A stretch of 64,000 bases of DNA from Hofstenia miamia (Eukaryota > Xenacoelomorpha > Acoela), in contig SCFE01000109.1 of the NCBI GenBank assembly GCA_004352715.1, positions 62,001-126,000 of the forward strand. Direction: 5' to 3'. The number at the start of each line of letters is the position of its first letter. The first letter of the stretch is position 1. Under the pieces are notes generated by a model. The model was not told the origin of the DNA, searched no databases, and was given only the letters and a program-made list of their open reading frames with translations. Both the position numbers and the translations under genes were made by a program. Shown here piece after piece: positions 1 to 13,800 of the stretch.

Positions 1-96
1 GAAGTCGTATATCACTTTCGTATATTTTAGCCAAATTTTTTTTACCGCGGCGGCTATGTAGAAAAAATCTTAAACAAAATTACTGAATTTCAAAAG

Positions 97-285
97 TTAC
101 AAATTGTAGTTTATCATCATGAGTTTGTCAAGAGTTGTGGCCTTCATTCGCAGCCGCAGTTGACCCAATGTTCGCCCGCATTTTGAAAATAATCTCTCCA
201 CTGGTGCCGAGCCCACCGGAACTGACAGAACTTCCAGTGCGATTATTGTCATTTCTGGCGCAGTATCCCATTGCAATGCCCAGTA
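97..285 (-). pseudogene. hAT transposase C-terminal fragment
   Basis: The minus strand reads about 60 codons containing SAPVERLFSKCGRTLGQLRL and ending NYNL-stop. This is the C-terminal dimerisation block of hAT transposases (the VER-x-FS signature). The frame closes at about 285. A further minus-strand open stretch on the far side of the (TA)n tract at 395-432 may be more of the same element in another frame. The catalytic part is not seen, so this is a dead fragment. Confidence 0.75.
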
Positions 286-391
286 TCATCATCAACTGAG
301 GTCGTGGCTGTAGCTACTGGCGTCGCTGTTACTGATGGATGATTTTCCACATACTCTCGTACGACACTAGTAACATTGTTCTTACTGAAAC

Positions 392-394
<3 letters not shown>

Positions 395-432
<38 letters not shown>
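395..432. repeat. (TA)n microsatellite
   Basis: Uninterrupted AT/TA dinucleotide run within or beside the hAT fragment. Confidence 0.95.
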
Positions 433-434
<2 letters not shown>

Positions 435-1020
435 CAAGAAAACAGGAATGCACAACATCAGGAAGCATTAAAATAGGCTGTTCTAAAACACCAAGAAATG
501 CTAACTGCCGTATATTGCAAAAACAATTTAAATGTAATCGACATGCAAAAGTATTCTGAAAATCCTCTAGGATTTTCAATGATTAATATAAGAGTTGATA
601 AAATACCAGCACTATTAAAGCAGAATTAAATATTTGTGCTGAATACATCAATTACCTAAGATATCATAAAGATAGAATTATGGTCTCTGATGAAAGAAAT
701 TCTGCAAATCATTTCCATTTAGACTACAGCAAAGTATGAACAAAAAAAAGACTGTTGAGTTTTGAGTACTATTCGGTATGGTTCCAAACTTGAAAACGAG
801 CTTTTTTTTAATTTTGTATTGTAAAATATGTGCAGTTCTCATATCTTTGATTATTAAGAACGAGAGGCTATTGCATTAACTCAAAAAACGAAAAATATAT
901 ATACAAGATAAATTTTATTAAGTAAGTTCAAATTATATTACTATGAGATTAAGAATGATTAAGCACCTAGAAATAAACCAAAAAATACCTTGTTCAGTTA
1001 TTTTTCTCAACCACTGTATA

Positions 1021-1584
1021 TACAGGGTAGCTCATAAAATGACATTTTTCACGTGATGTGTTTTTGTGTATAAGTAATTATGCACCGCTTTTCTATCTGT
1101 TAATATTTATGTATACATATATAAATTTTCTTTTTGGTTGACACTATTTTTCAGCATGACGGCGATCCCCCAAATTGCGCTCTTTCATTAAGACCGATTT
1201 TGGAGGAAAAATTCAATGAAGATGGTGTGAACGGACATTTTTGGCCACCCAGGTCAGCTGACCTCAACCCTATGGATTAATATTTGTGGGTTACCCTCAA
1301 ACCCAAAGTTTACCACAATTTTGTGTCAACAAGCTCGGAAGACATGAAGGCAAACATTATACAAGACGTTCAAGAAATCTCATATCTAGGGAGGGTCAAG
1401 CCGGTGACCAACTTAAATGCCAGATGCGACCTTGTTATTGAGCAAAATGGTGGACTGTTTGAGAACTTATTGTAACGTCTGTGTCATACTAATAAATGCA
1501 TTCAGTTAAAATTTTCCTTCGGTATTTCATTGATTTATAATAAATAATCAGATTAAAATGTCATTATTTGTGAGTCACCCTGTA
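1021..1584 (+). mobile_element. Deleted mariner-like element with terminal inverted repeats
   Basis: The left end TACAGGGTAGCTCATAAAAT matches the reverse complement of the right end, TACAGGGTGACTCACAAATA, and both continue into ATGACATTTT. The TA at each tip fits TA target duplication. The 564-bp element holds only the 3' part of a transposase and lacks the N-terminal DNA-binding region, so it is an internal-deletion derivative. A family with the same tip motif (CAGGGTG) appears at 45.3 kb and at the 3' end of the 37 kb element. Confidence 0.85.
1155..1475 (+). pseudogene. mariner-like transposase C-terminal remnant
   Basis: The reading frame gives HDGDPPNCAL (the usual QQDGAPPH block with the catalytic Asp), then WPPRSADLNPMD, an in-frame stop, YLWVTLKPKVY, and finally GGLFENLL-stop. 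This is the order of the second half of an IS630/mariner catalytic domain, with the D..D pair and the terminal GG-x-FE-x-LL motif. The stop codon and the missing first half make it non-functional. Confidence 0.85.
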
Positions 1585-1762
1585 TGTTACAGTAAGATTG
1601 GGTAACTAGGGATTTCGTGAAATCCCTAAATTTCAGTAAGCTTGTGCATTTTATAGAACCAATAAATTTTAGGTAAAATAATTAACTGTTTTAGAGATTT
1701 GTGAAGTTATGTAAGTAAAATATTAATTTCACAAACTCGTGAAATCCATAATTGCACAATCT

Positions 1763-1810
<48 letters not shown>

Positions 1811-3719
1811 GTATTCGTTGCATTACAATTTACAATACGCGTTATATGTGAATTTGATAACATTAAAATCAGTATTAACTGTCCTTGATAACATTAACAA
1901 CGTTCATATAACACTTGCAAATGTTAGCGTCGTATAAATTAGTCGCCTTCCACACAGTGGTGAGCCTAGCTGAAAAAGATGCCGCTGGGAATTCTGGGAA
2001 TTAATTTTTAAATTAGAGTCTTATTATGGCATAAATTTGCTTTGAAAGAGTTATTTTTATCAAGCGAAAAGATCAAACATTATTTTCTCTGAATTTTCCT
2101 AACTGTGTCCACCAATTTTATTACAAAATAAATTAGTTTATAGCCAATTAGGAGAGAGGAGTTGACAGATTTGGCAATCCTTATTAAACAATTTAATTTC
2201 GCCTCATAGCAAATGCAAATCAGCGATTTTAAAATAACAAGAAGTTCTTTAAATGCTGCGCAACTTTTTTAAACTTTTATAAAGTTCTTTGTGGGGAGAC
2301 CTACAATATTTTTGATTGAAAACATAGTTTGCTTTACAAAAAATTTCATAAATCACACACTGAAAAATCTGTCTCTTATTGTGCTTCTACCGAATAAAGT
2401 TACAGAAACTATTTATAAATAATGCCAAAGTGATTGATTGCTTACACCAGAATTCGCCAGGTGTTTCTCTTAGTAACTCTTAATTAAATGGTTCATTTGT
2501 TTCTCCATTAATGTCTAAGTTCGTCAAAATATCTACTTTTAAAATATGTTTCTTTTGCAATTCTACCTAAAAAATTCCTTACTTTGTTAAGGATGTATTG
2601 GAAATCGAATGTTAAGATCGGTGAAAAACTTAGTGGCAAATCCAGACAAGTAAAATTTTCTGGGCGTTACGCCAACTATAAGACAGGAATAATGATTTTC
2701 AGTTTTTCTATTCTCCCAAAGTCAGCCTATTAAGTAAGTAATAAAATTCAATGGTGCAGAGTTAATGCATTAAATTTCAAATTAAAATCTGGCAAGAGCA
2801 TTGGTAATAAATAATTCATAATATAATTTCCCCCATGACTTTAATAAGCCTTGTCAGAAGAAAACTCTTGAATTATTTATGGAATCAGAAGAATTTGGTA
2901 TTCCAATAAAACCTTTTTACAATCTCCAACATGCTTCCTACTTAATAAATTCAATTGTTTACCAAACCAATTCTATAAAATGCAAACAACTGGGAATACT
3001 TTCCGTCTTTGTGGTGACTTGCAATAATCAATAAGGTTCATATAGTTGCATTATTCTTGAATTTATCACGAGTGGGTGACTTATGGGAAAGGATTGTACT
3101 AGTTATATTTGTAATTTCCGTGAGTTTCCTTTTTAGGTTTGTAATTACAGAAATGGATTTCTTGTAATATAAACAGGATTTTAGTTGAAGGCACATTCAT
3201 TAAATTTACAATACATTTATGATTCTTATACAGCATAATTTATTTACGTAATTAATCAAAATATGATAAAAAAATTTGTAATTTCCGTGAGTTTCCTTTT
3301 TAGGTGTGTACATTGAAACATACTAAAAACTGCCTGTGAGATAGCAAAATTTTATAAAATCTTTAATTTATTTTAGCACCTATAAATTCAATTACAACTA
3401 AGAAAATTAGTGTTTTCACATGGATTTAGAAAATAATAATCATATTAAAAAATTGTTTCAAATTTATAATGCAGTAACTGTTTTGTAATGTTGATAAAGA
3501 GAATACAAAGCCGTTTTTCTTAAGATGATCAACAATGTGGAAAGACTTACCTCAGATATTGAACATTCTTTTGATCTAGTTATTCATCAATTTGCATTTA
3601 GCTGGGCCTATATTAATCAAAGTAAATGCAACTCCATTAATGTTAAGTAATCATGAGAATTTTACTTTATTATGGAGATATTTAAAATAAACTCAAATTT
3701 GTTTTGCATATTGAACGAA
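1585..3719. other. Intergenic, no gene recognised
   Basis: A+T-rich sequence with stops in all frames. It contains a (TA)n run at 1769-1810 and a 31-bp direct repeat at 3107-3137 and 3275-3305. No exon, RNA gene or transposon end is convincing. Confidence 0.6.
3107..3305. repeat. Spaced 31-bp direct repeat
   Basis: ATTTGTAATTTCCGTGAGTT followed by TCCTTTTTAGG occurs at 3107 and again at 3275, 168 bp apart. The sequence between is unrelated. Both copies end in a pyrimidine tract plus AG, but no coding exon follows. Confidence 0.8.
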
Positions 3720-3758
3720 AATATATATATATATATAATATATATATATATATATAAT
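3720..3758. repeat. (TA)n microsatellite, interrupted
   Basis: Two TA runs broken by single AA steps. Confidence 0.95.
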
Positions 3759-4432
3759 AAATACACTATGTTAAGATCATTTACTATTGAATCAAAGTTA
3801 ACGTAAATCTTTTTTTGTACATATTAATGACCAACTACAACGCATAAGTTAGCCTTATATTCGTGAGACTACAAGACAATAGTATTTGTTAGTTAGCATC
3901 TCCTCAACTTCTGCTCCGCTATTGGTAAACGGATGATTTTCTTGAATAAAACATCTCCATTGCATGAAGCAGACATGCTTAAATTATATAGAACTAATAT
4001 TTCAGTTTAATCGGCCAGTATAAAAGTCATTTACACACTTTTGATATGCTGCTAAAATGAAAAGTATATAACCATGTCACACAAGTTGAAAGTAATGCTT
4101 CAAACCATGTCGACAATCAAACATTTTCACACTTAATGTGAGCATCAATATATTCTAAAGGAGCATATGAATATGCGGGTTGTTTTTTGTTAACTGCATC
4201 TTTAAATAAACAATATCCAATGTTATTTCTGGTGGATATTTGTAATTCGATATATGCGATATTTATATTATTGGGGTTGTTGGTCTATCTACCCAGAATA
4301 GAAGACCCTTTCTATTTTTATTAAAATATAGAATATTTCCAACCACAAACATTAATAATTGAAACAAAATTAATATCCTTCAAACTATCTGACATTATGA
4401 CAAATAAAACAAATCTTAAATTCTATTTATCA

Positions 4433-4995
4433 GTATTTGGTAAGAAGCTCTTTATTACTTACTCCATCGATAATTTCACCTTGAGGCAAGAACCACAATC
4501 CGCAGCTTCCACGAGCACAAGTATCACCTAATACCATAACGTTTGGAACATTTTTGACATTTGAGAAAATGTAGCCAGAATTATATCTTTGATTAGGAGG
4601 AGGTCTTCTGATGTGTCCGCAAAACGCATAAAATTGTGCTATCACCATTTAATCAGAAAACTTAACCCATTTCCATTGTTCAGCTGACCAATCTTTATAA
4701 CAGATCAGCAACATTTATTGAGGATAAACTTGGTTTCTTTGTAGGTTTATGGGATTTCAGACTAGTGTCAAACAATCTTCTGTGGATTGCTCTTTGGCTA
4801 GGAGCCTTGCTTTCTTGTCGTAGACTAACTTTAATGGCTTTAGATGCTTTTCTTGGTGACTTCTTGGCATCCAAAATTATAGCTTTGTGTATTCGTTTTG
4901 TGTTGGTCTTTGGGCGATCGATCTGCTTATCAAATGCAATTTTTTCTATGGATTCAAAGTTACTTATTGATCTTGAAACTTTTCATTCTCTAGTG
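4433..4995 (-). pseudogene. Decayed Tc1-like transposase
   Basis: On the minus strand, 4995 to about 4690 reads a paired helix-turn-helix N-terminus. It includes RPKTNTKRIHKAI, SPRKASKAIKVSL, RRLFDTSLKSHKPTKKPSLS, which is the Tc1 pattern of spaced HTH motifs and the (K)KP-x-LS linker. A stop and a frame change follow. Then 4648-4433 gives GHIRRPPPNQRYNSGY and NVMVLGDTCARGSCGLWF, matching the Tc1 block around VMVWG before the second catalytic Asp. The rest of the catalytic domain is missing. Function in DNA transposition is lost. Confidence 0.8.
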
Positions 4996-5019
4996 AGAAT
5001 ATTTATGAATAGAATCTAA

Positions 5020-7120
5020 ACTGCATTAAATCACACTTCTAATCGGTTCCTTGATTGTAACAAATGTTTAAATTCAAATTAAATCGAAATTTGTTCAGTA
5101 GTGACGTTTTCTGAATAATCTATGCCAATGTTTAATCCGAGTGCCTACATTGTAAGAAAACTGCCATCGTTTTAACCTTTGAAGTACTTAAACATTTATC
5201 ACTAGGTTATCTACCAAAAAGGCTTATATGTACGCCCAAGTTCTTTTTCACTGATATGTGTTAATTAAATCTTAGTGTTGACGTTAATTATGTATATTCA
5301 CATATAATTATAATATCATTTCTATACTAACTTGGATTTCCAATGCTTTACACGAGCAGTGGTTTTCGCTCTGGCTTTGACATAATAGTAGGTTCTATTT
5401 CGCAATTACAGCAGCTGAAAAGATCTTATATTAAAGAAAATCATTGGGAAGATCTCAACAAGAACAAAACATGAGCACTGATTTAGGATGGTGTAGCTGT
5501 ATGAAAAAACACAACTTTTCTATCAAAAAATAACAAATGACCATAAACCCAAATATTTAATTATATTGGTCTTTTACAGATGATCAGATCAGCAAAAGAA
5601 CTCGTTCCTTTCACCAAATTCTTTAATATTTAGTAAGGTTTGAACACACTGCTAACTAGAATGATGTAATTTCTATATCAACACCTTCGTGACTATGTGC
5701 ACTCTTGTGGAGAGCGTGCCTTTGGTCATCCAAACGTTAATATAAATGTTAAATTAATACTGTTGATCATCTAGATTTCACAGTCAGTAACTGAAATGAT
5801 ACTATATCTAAGCGCTTTGCACTTCCAAAATTTCATTTTTTGCAAAATGCTTTATTGTGTTGATTAGCTATTGAAAGCTCCATTAAATGTCTGCTTGTAT
5901 CCGAGCAATCACAACGGTGAAAAGATTATATGGTGAGGGATATTTGTACTATTCTTTAAATTCAATTTTTGGATAAACGTTACACCATTTAGCTATTTGG
6001 AGGACCTCTATGGTTTCATTTTTGTACAGGCAGTGACTACTATTGACTATTTCTGGTTAATTCCATAAAAACTGGATGAAAGGCACTCCCCAATGCAGGG
6101 GAGGGATCCCATCTCACCTTTTCTAACTTTACCAAAACAACTAATGTGCTCATCTGTCAAATGCCAAAGAAGATCATTAAGACTGAATCGATGCATGTAA
6201 ACTCTACTGAAAATATTGCTCCTCAACAAGACAATTCTAATCTACTCCTAAAAAAGTCTTGAATCTCATAAGACTATAAACGTCCTAAATAGCTTGTTTT
6301 CTTTAGCACGAATAAAATATATTGAGTCTTGTTGAAATCAGATTTTTCTGTTCATCTTAAGCACAATATTATTATTTATGGTTCTGCTTGTAAAATGTAA
6401 TATATATAGAAAACCTAAGTAGTCAGATTTGACCACTTTCGATCTTTGATCTCATATTACTTACCAACTATGAGTCATCTAGTGATGAAAATCTAGAAAA
6501 TTTATTAATTTTGCACATTAAATGGAATAATCAAAAAATGAATTTTAGCAAAGTGTTTGGTAGCATACCGGTACTATTCGCTTACACCCTTAAATGCCTG
6601 AGGTGTTCAGATTTGACCAATAATTCTACTAGCTGATGTGTTCAGCATTTATGTTATATACAGAGAGAGACCTCGCAACCTTAGGTGCTCTCAAATCTGG
6701 CCACCAATGTATTTGCAGATATTGATTCCATCTCTTGTGATATTTTAAAAAGTATTAGGGACAACACAAACAATTTACACTAGCTTAATTGGAAGAATTC
6801 ACAATCTTTCTGTATATGAGGAGATTTTCTAAAAGAAATTGAATATACCGTTTTCTTGACATAATGGGATATGGATCGTGTTTGTTTATTTATTACATAA
6901 TCCTAAGATCAGTTTAAGATTATTTTTAAAACAAATATATCTTCGTTTTGATAAAAAATACAATGAGGTCTTTTTAATATATTTAGATTTTAGCATTATA
7001 GAGATACACTTGAAGGATTTCGAGAAAATATAAAAACGATGTCTCTTCCTGTTTCCTAACACCTGATTAGCAATTGTCTAATTTGCAAAGGTCGCTCTAG
7101 TCGGATTTTCTTTATGCAAA
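5020..7120. other. Intergenic, no gene recognised
   Basis: A+T-rich DNA with only short open stretches that show no family signature or paired splice sites on either strand. Confidence 0.55.
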
Positions 7121-7129
7121 GCAATAAAA

Positions 7130-7720
7130 AAAATGGACTTAAGCTTTAGGTGTTGAGTAAGCTGAAAACCAAAGATGTGGTTGCGAATTTGAGAATGGAT
7201 CAACTTGGTGAAAATACTTTAAACTTACCTTAATTTTTTTTTGAAACGGACCTAAAATCACTTGTGATAACTTTTTCACATCTCTCAGATTTACTCTTCT
7301 TAAGAGAAAAAGTAACAGCAATTAGTACAGTGCAGCAAAATAGTCGAGAATTCTGTAGTCAGAGCATATCTAACTTTCCAGAGTTATAACACTCCAGATT
7401 TTTATGTTGAAGAAAACCGCAGTTTTGTGGATCAAATGACGAGAATTTGCAGCACCAAGACCGCTACAAAACGTTGGCCAGTCGCTGTATTTGGTAATAT
7501 GCTTGATATGGCATCTCCTAAATTTTGAAAATAAATTTTATAGTACAGTTGGCGGAACAGGTTTGACAGATGCATGTCCAAGAAAATGCATATTGGAGCA
7601 ACCCAAAAAATGAGGTCGGTGTTTCTTAAAATTTTGAAAAGAATTGCAATTATAAGGCCTGTATAACTTGTGGAGTTTGCAAGAGGCAAAAATGTAGAAA
7701 CTGGAATTTTCAAGTGTGAA
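7130..7720 (+). pseudogene. piggyBac-like transposase remnant
   Basis: The plus strand holds, in shifting frames, ITCDNFFTSLRF (the piggyBac block with a catalytic Asp in DN-F-TSL), and further on FVDQMTRICSTKTATKRWPV followed by AVFGNMLDMAS. The second block is the late-domain signature: VDQMDQ, then (R/K)RWP and FFNMLD. Stops and frameshifts separate the blocks. Without terminal repeats seen, this is an old, dead copy just upstream of the iGluR-like gene. Confidence 0.7.
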
Positions 7721-7872
7721 AAATATGTAGATGCAGTAGAACTTAAGTAGAAACCAAGCTTATTTTGTTTTCTGATGCTTTTATTTCATTTTGCATAGTT
7801 TTTCTGAAGGTGATCAATTCTGACCACTTTAGGCAGTTAACAGTTATTGAATTTTCATGCTTTCCATTTTAG

Positions 7873-10800
7873 ACTTTTTCTACAGCTCAGTTTCGCAGCC
7901 GAACTAAAAGTCACTACTATAGTTAATGAGCCCTTTGCTTCTACAAATGGAACAGGATTCATTTATGACCTATTGAAGCTTCTTAGCCAGAAGACATCAG
8001 ACACCTTCAAAATCAGCTTAGTAGCAGACTCAAAGTAAGCAATTTCATTATTAGCCAAATCCGCGTTAAATTAATCCAAATGATTGCACAACATTTTGGT
8101 TACTTTTTTTAAATAGTAATTTTTGTAGTAAAAAATAATTTAGGAATTTTAAATACTTACCAAGGCGGGTTACACTAATTAGTTCAGAAGATCTTAGCTT
8201 TTAGAAAATTAGGCATAAACATAGCAACTGTTTCCGTGAGTTCGTAACTATTTCAAATTTATAATTTTATCATATTACTTCTAATTTTGAATTTCAGTAA
8301 ATGATGATATATATCCAATAACTTTTCGGAACCACTTTTATGTAGCAATATTTTTTTATTTATGCAACATTTTAGAGTAGAACATGCTTGAAAGCACAAA
8401 ATCGTGCTTGTGAATGTGAGTCCATAACAATAAATTTATCGAATCGAAAACTATAAAAATTAATAGTTATCTTTAAATGTATTTTGTAATATTTTGTTTT
8501 TTTAAAGTCATTAACCTTATATGTCGTTTAATGCTCAGTTAGGTTATGATTCTTTGCTTGGCAGACAGCAGTCATGTCCGATTTCAAGATGACGAAATTT
8601 TAATTTAAATTGCAATATTTTTCATTGTGTTTGCTTAATCGCGCTGTAATGGAAATATGTAAATGTTTAACTTTTTTGTTACAGCTGTATTTTACACCCG
8701 TCCTTTGTATGTGTCTGTTATTTGGATGGATGCCTTATTTGAAAGACTAGTCTTTAAAATTACCTGTTGAGCTATAAGAGTTACCAGAATAAAGACTATC
8801 TTATCTTATCTTATCTTATCCAAAAATTATGCTGCTGCTATTCTAGTCCTGTAATTACTTTCATATTACTATCATATTAAATAGGAAGAAAAAACTTTTT
8901 GCTAAAGCTACCAAATTTGTGCTAGGACAATAAGTATTGGTACAGTTACAAATTTCGCGTAGAATCAGTACACATGTCAGCTTCTGTAGTCGTACATATA
9001 AAATTGCGCCCATTATACTCGTAGCTAAATGTCATTTAACAAAAATACATGTAGATACATAAAAAGAAAGCCTTCGAGTGTGCTATTATACATCTATACT
9101 AAGGTTTGCAATCTGGACTAATTTTTTGACCCAAGATTGGAATTGCAAATTTCTTCAATCCCGGTATTGCATTTTAAATATACACAATAGCCCTAAGCTA
9201 TTTTAAAACTGCATCCGAATATATTCTTGCAGCCTTTTTTAAAATTGCTTAAAACACTAAAGATAGTTTGCGGTTTTAGATATCATTGACCCAGTGACGG
9301 ATTTAAGGGGAAGACTATGGGACTGCAGTCCACTATGAGGAGCAAAACGGAGGTTAATTTTTGCAACCTTAATAAAAATTCTAAATTTGTGCCAAATTTT
9401 TGTATTTCATTTGCAAAACGATCCAAGGGTTTGGCAAATATTTGTAAAATATTTGGCAAATTTTTAAAATAACTTGCAAGTTTCCCTAAAATTTAGCAAA
9501 AATTGCAAATATTTGTCCGACGTATTTCAAATAATATTACACATTCTTAAGAATATATCAAAAATATTCCAATATTTGGCCTTTCATCTGCAATCCACCA
9601 AATTTTATATCTAATAAATTATAAGGGCATTTGAAAGAACTGCTTCCACATTATAAAAAAAACTGCGCACAGTTTCTGTGCAGATGTTAATTATGACATA
9701 TATTTGTTGAAGAATGTAGACCACGGGAGGTTTGTCTCCCCATTTTTCTCGAAATACTACAAGTCTCTACCTAAAAAATACTGGTCTTTCTATCTTACGA
9801 GAAATAAGAAAGATCTTTCTCATTTTTTTGCAAAAATAGCTGAATACGTCCCTAACAATGAAAGCTAAACTAAAGCCTAGAAAAAACATAGATTCCTACC
9901 TATGAGATATTTTAATCCCTCAGATGTTTGTCGCTGGCCATCAGCACTTAATGTAGTCAGCACAATTTGGATATTTCTCAAATACTATATTGTACACAAT
10001 CAAAGTGCTCAATGAAACTGGCCTTTTGTATGAATTAAATAAATCTGTACACTGGATAAATTTAAACTGCTAAGTATATTTCAGATGTTCTGTAAACCCA
10101 ATTTATTTGTTAGAGGCCCTGTAGGATCATCAAGATTCAATCACACTACACCTCAACAGCAATCAAACATCCAAACATAGTGGCGTGGGTTGCCATAGTC
10201 ATCATTATTGCTAAGATGAGCACGTACAAGTACATCAGCATTCTAAAAAAACTATAAATTTTTAATTCAGATACTGAGAACTGGTAGATCTAGGAAAGGG
10301 AAGCTTCTGAAATCCCCCTCAATCTGCTAATTTTTTCTTCAACATATTAAATTCGCCATGTCACATATTTCAAATGATGTTCGAAATGTATTCATAATAC
10401 TATTGACTTTTATAAATATTCAAAATTTTTAAATTTTTTGTAACAAATTTTTAAGAATTTCTGAAGTTTTGAACGCTGCTTTGCATTAATTGTTCAGATT
10501 TTGCTGTACAAAATAATTCCCCATTTCTTTTAGAAACCTATTAATATTAGAGATTCACCATCTCTTCTTCATCTTAATGTTATTTTTCATGGTAGAAATT
10601 TCGATCCTAAACCTACAAAAATCCAGCTTCACTCCTACATAGAACTTTTATAATCAGCTAAGATCATTCAATTCTCAAATTACTGATTTGCTAAGAATTG
10701 CGAGTTTCAAAATTATTGATATGATACCTCCATTTTTAGACCTCTTTTTGTATTTTCTAGAAATTTGAAATTGTAATTACTATGTTACAGAAAAAATTAA

Positions 10801-13800
10801 TACTAAAGATTGACCAACCACCAATGCAAATTAAAAGTAACTCAGTAAAACTAACAGTCTATTTTCTTTTTTGACAGATTTAAAAAAAACTAATAGAGTC
10901 ATGAGGAAATTATTCGCAATTACTGGTCCTGATGTCAGACCCACAAGACATGGGATAGGATCAGTATGAAACCAGAACTAAATTTTAAATTTCAAACTGA
11001 GACTGGAAGCAATTTGAATTAACATTTGCTATTATATTTACTTGTTAAACTAAAATATGTCTGTAATACTGTATCTCCATTCTATTTTGTTAATAATGCA
11101 TAATTTTAGCACAAATAGATGATCTATATATAAATATAAATTAAAACGCTATAGTAGAAAGTTCGACTAGAACATCAGCAAGAACTTTCAAATTCTTATC
11201 AGAACATGTAAAAAAAATTATTAGGATTCAAAACTTAATCAAATTTAGAATGAAAAATATTATGGAAAAATCGAGTTTAAGAGCCTCAGAACCTTCATCA
11301 GAAATTTCTAGATCTGCCCCTGCATTGACCTGTTCTTAGCAATTTTTAAGGATATGTTGTATTTTGGATATATCCCTACAAACATTTTTGATAATTTGAT
11401 GCATCACTTAGTAAACGACTTTTAACAGCCAAGCAAATATATATTTATATTTGGCTATATTGTTGTACAAATGTTGTTAATTTGTTAATGCAATTTAAAT
11501 TTATTTATTGGACATGAAGACAGTTTCATCAGAAAAAATGAAATCATGTACAGACTGTATTTCATGAAATAAAATAACTGCTTTGCCTTACTGAAATTTT
11601 TATTCAGCACAATATGTTGGGGCGATATACTGTACAATACCATGGTATTAAAATAGTAGAATTATAATTTCTGAATCGCTTAATGGGGATTTTTTTGAAA
11701 TTTTTTTGAAAGAATGCACCCATGCAAATATAGAAATACAAAAATGATTGCTTAGGCTTAGATATTTTCATTCTCTTGACTCTCCTACACGCTATGCGTG
11801 ATTTAAATATGTTTCTAACCAAATTTTTCTGTTAGTCATGAATTAAATTTTTCATTTTCTCAAATGCACTAACAAATCTTGAAAAAATCCATTCACATCA
11901 ACTACATCCAGATGTTGAGATTTAATGTTCCATTAAGATGTGGTCAGTACTACTGTGATGAATGTAAATTTTACGTTTAGTACTTCATTACTCAAAAAGA
12001 TTCTAGCACTTCATTTCAATTCTAAATTTAAATATTTAAGTATTTTTTATACATTTGTTCAATATATTTTTAAGAATATTGACTGAAAGTTTGCCTATGG
12101 TTTGCTGCCTAAAAACTCCTAAGATGTTCTTCACTATATTTTTCAAAATCAAAATTTATTGAAAAAAATAAAATTTTACAATCCAAAACAAACTAAGCAA
12201 AGGCATTTCAAAATTAGCAAATGCTATTTCATTTTCATGTTACATAACAAGATAGCGAATTAAAACTTGTTTTCATATTTTATACTTTGTATTACTTTCA
12301 ACAAAGCTTGTATATCACATTCAAGTAACTACCTTAGACAAATTTATAAAATATATCTATTTGCATTGATGATTTCCCAAGATAATTGCATTTGTCACTC
12401 ACGTAATTCTTCCCAATGATGGACTGATGCTTTAATGTGAGGCAGCTTTAGCAGTTTACAGCTTCTGGTAATATGCTTTTATTCAAATTCGGTGAATGCA
12501 TGTATTAAGTATGTAAAAATCTATACACATTCATTCAATCTATTGAGACCCACTAAGTTCAAACACTTAATTCATTGTGTTTCTATAACTGTATTTTGCA
12601 ATGGAATGCTTAAACCAAAATGTTTTAGCAGATGAAGTCCATTTCATTTTCAGTTATTAGGGAAGCGTTTTCCTTGACGAAGATTTGATGTACACAATAA
12701 GCCAAGTTGCAAAGAAATCCTTGCAAGTACAATTGCAGTTGTGATTAAATGCTTTTTTATATCGCCTACTTATAAGTGTTTGTGGATCTAAAATCAGTAA
12801 ATTGGCAGTAGGCTAGTGAAGTTGATAAAAATAATCAACTAACAAGTAATGATCCGTTAATTACGTTCATTTTAAATTATTTCCGCATTGCAATATCTAT
12901 TAAGACCCGTTATTTTCAGCCCTTACAGAGTATTAAACAAGATTTGTGCAGTGATAAACATTTATTAGGAAAAGGCTTGCTCTAAAAAGAAACAATATTT
13001 TGAAACTAATTTTGAGCAGGTAAATGCATATAAAATTCATTTATTTCAATAATTGGTGAGAGTGTGCAATGAGAATGCAACCCTTATTAAGAATTCCTTG
13101 ATCCTCCACTTAATCTGAAGTAACTCTTATGTTTGTATTAACAAAATTTCAAGTATCGAGTTTCATTTAAGGGATGTACTATTATGCAGATCTAGCCAAA
13201 TTGATTAATGCTATGTAGTTTATAAAAAATGCGTCGAAAAATATAATTTTCACTATATTAGATGGGCATCAAATGATTTTTAGAAGCTCTACTTAGCTTC
13301 ATAGTTTCAGTGTGTAGATTTTATAATGTTTCTAACATACCTAACTTAGTTCTAGGAAATCATACTATTAAAGACATTTTTTGACCAAGATAATAAAATT
13401 GATTCAAAATAAGCCAAATTGAAGTACAATTGCATGTGTTAGGTCTAACATTTAATCAGCTTGGACGGACTTGGGCCTAAGTTTTCGGTCCATGCTAATC
13501 AGTGTAAACGCAGGCTTAATAACAATCCTGAAAATGCTAGAAATATTATATGAATAAATTTGGCCAATGCTTTTATAAGATTGATGGCAAAAAAGCACAT
13601 AATAGCATTTACAGAAACAAAGCTTTAGTACCTAGCATATGTGGTCATAGCGCACATGCTGAATCGCTTACATCTGTAGAACCCCCCTCCTCTTGTTAAA
13701 ATGTTAGCACTACACCACTGATCACGCCCACTAATTTATAAAAACTAATGACTTGCGAAATATTGCTAGTTAATGTATATGAAGTACACATAAATTCCGT

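Noticed and set aside
4765-5019. Plus-strand 84-codon hydrophobic frame
   Set aside because: It is the antisense shadow of the Tc1 helix-turn-helix region on the minus strand.
7432-7713. Minus-strand 93-codon hydrophobic frame
   Set aside because: It is the antisense of the piggyBac remnant read on the plus strand.
7847-7872. Start of exon 1 as a translation start
   Set aside because: The frame begins with TTG, not ATG, and the stretch precedes a good acceptor (CCATTTTAG). A signal peptide must come from an upstream exon that I could not identify.
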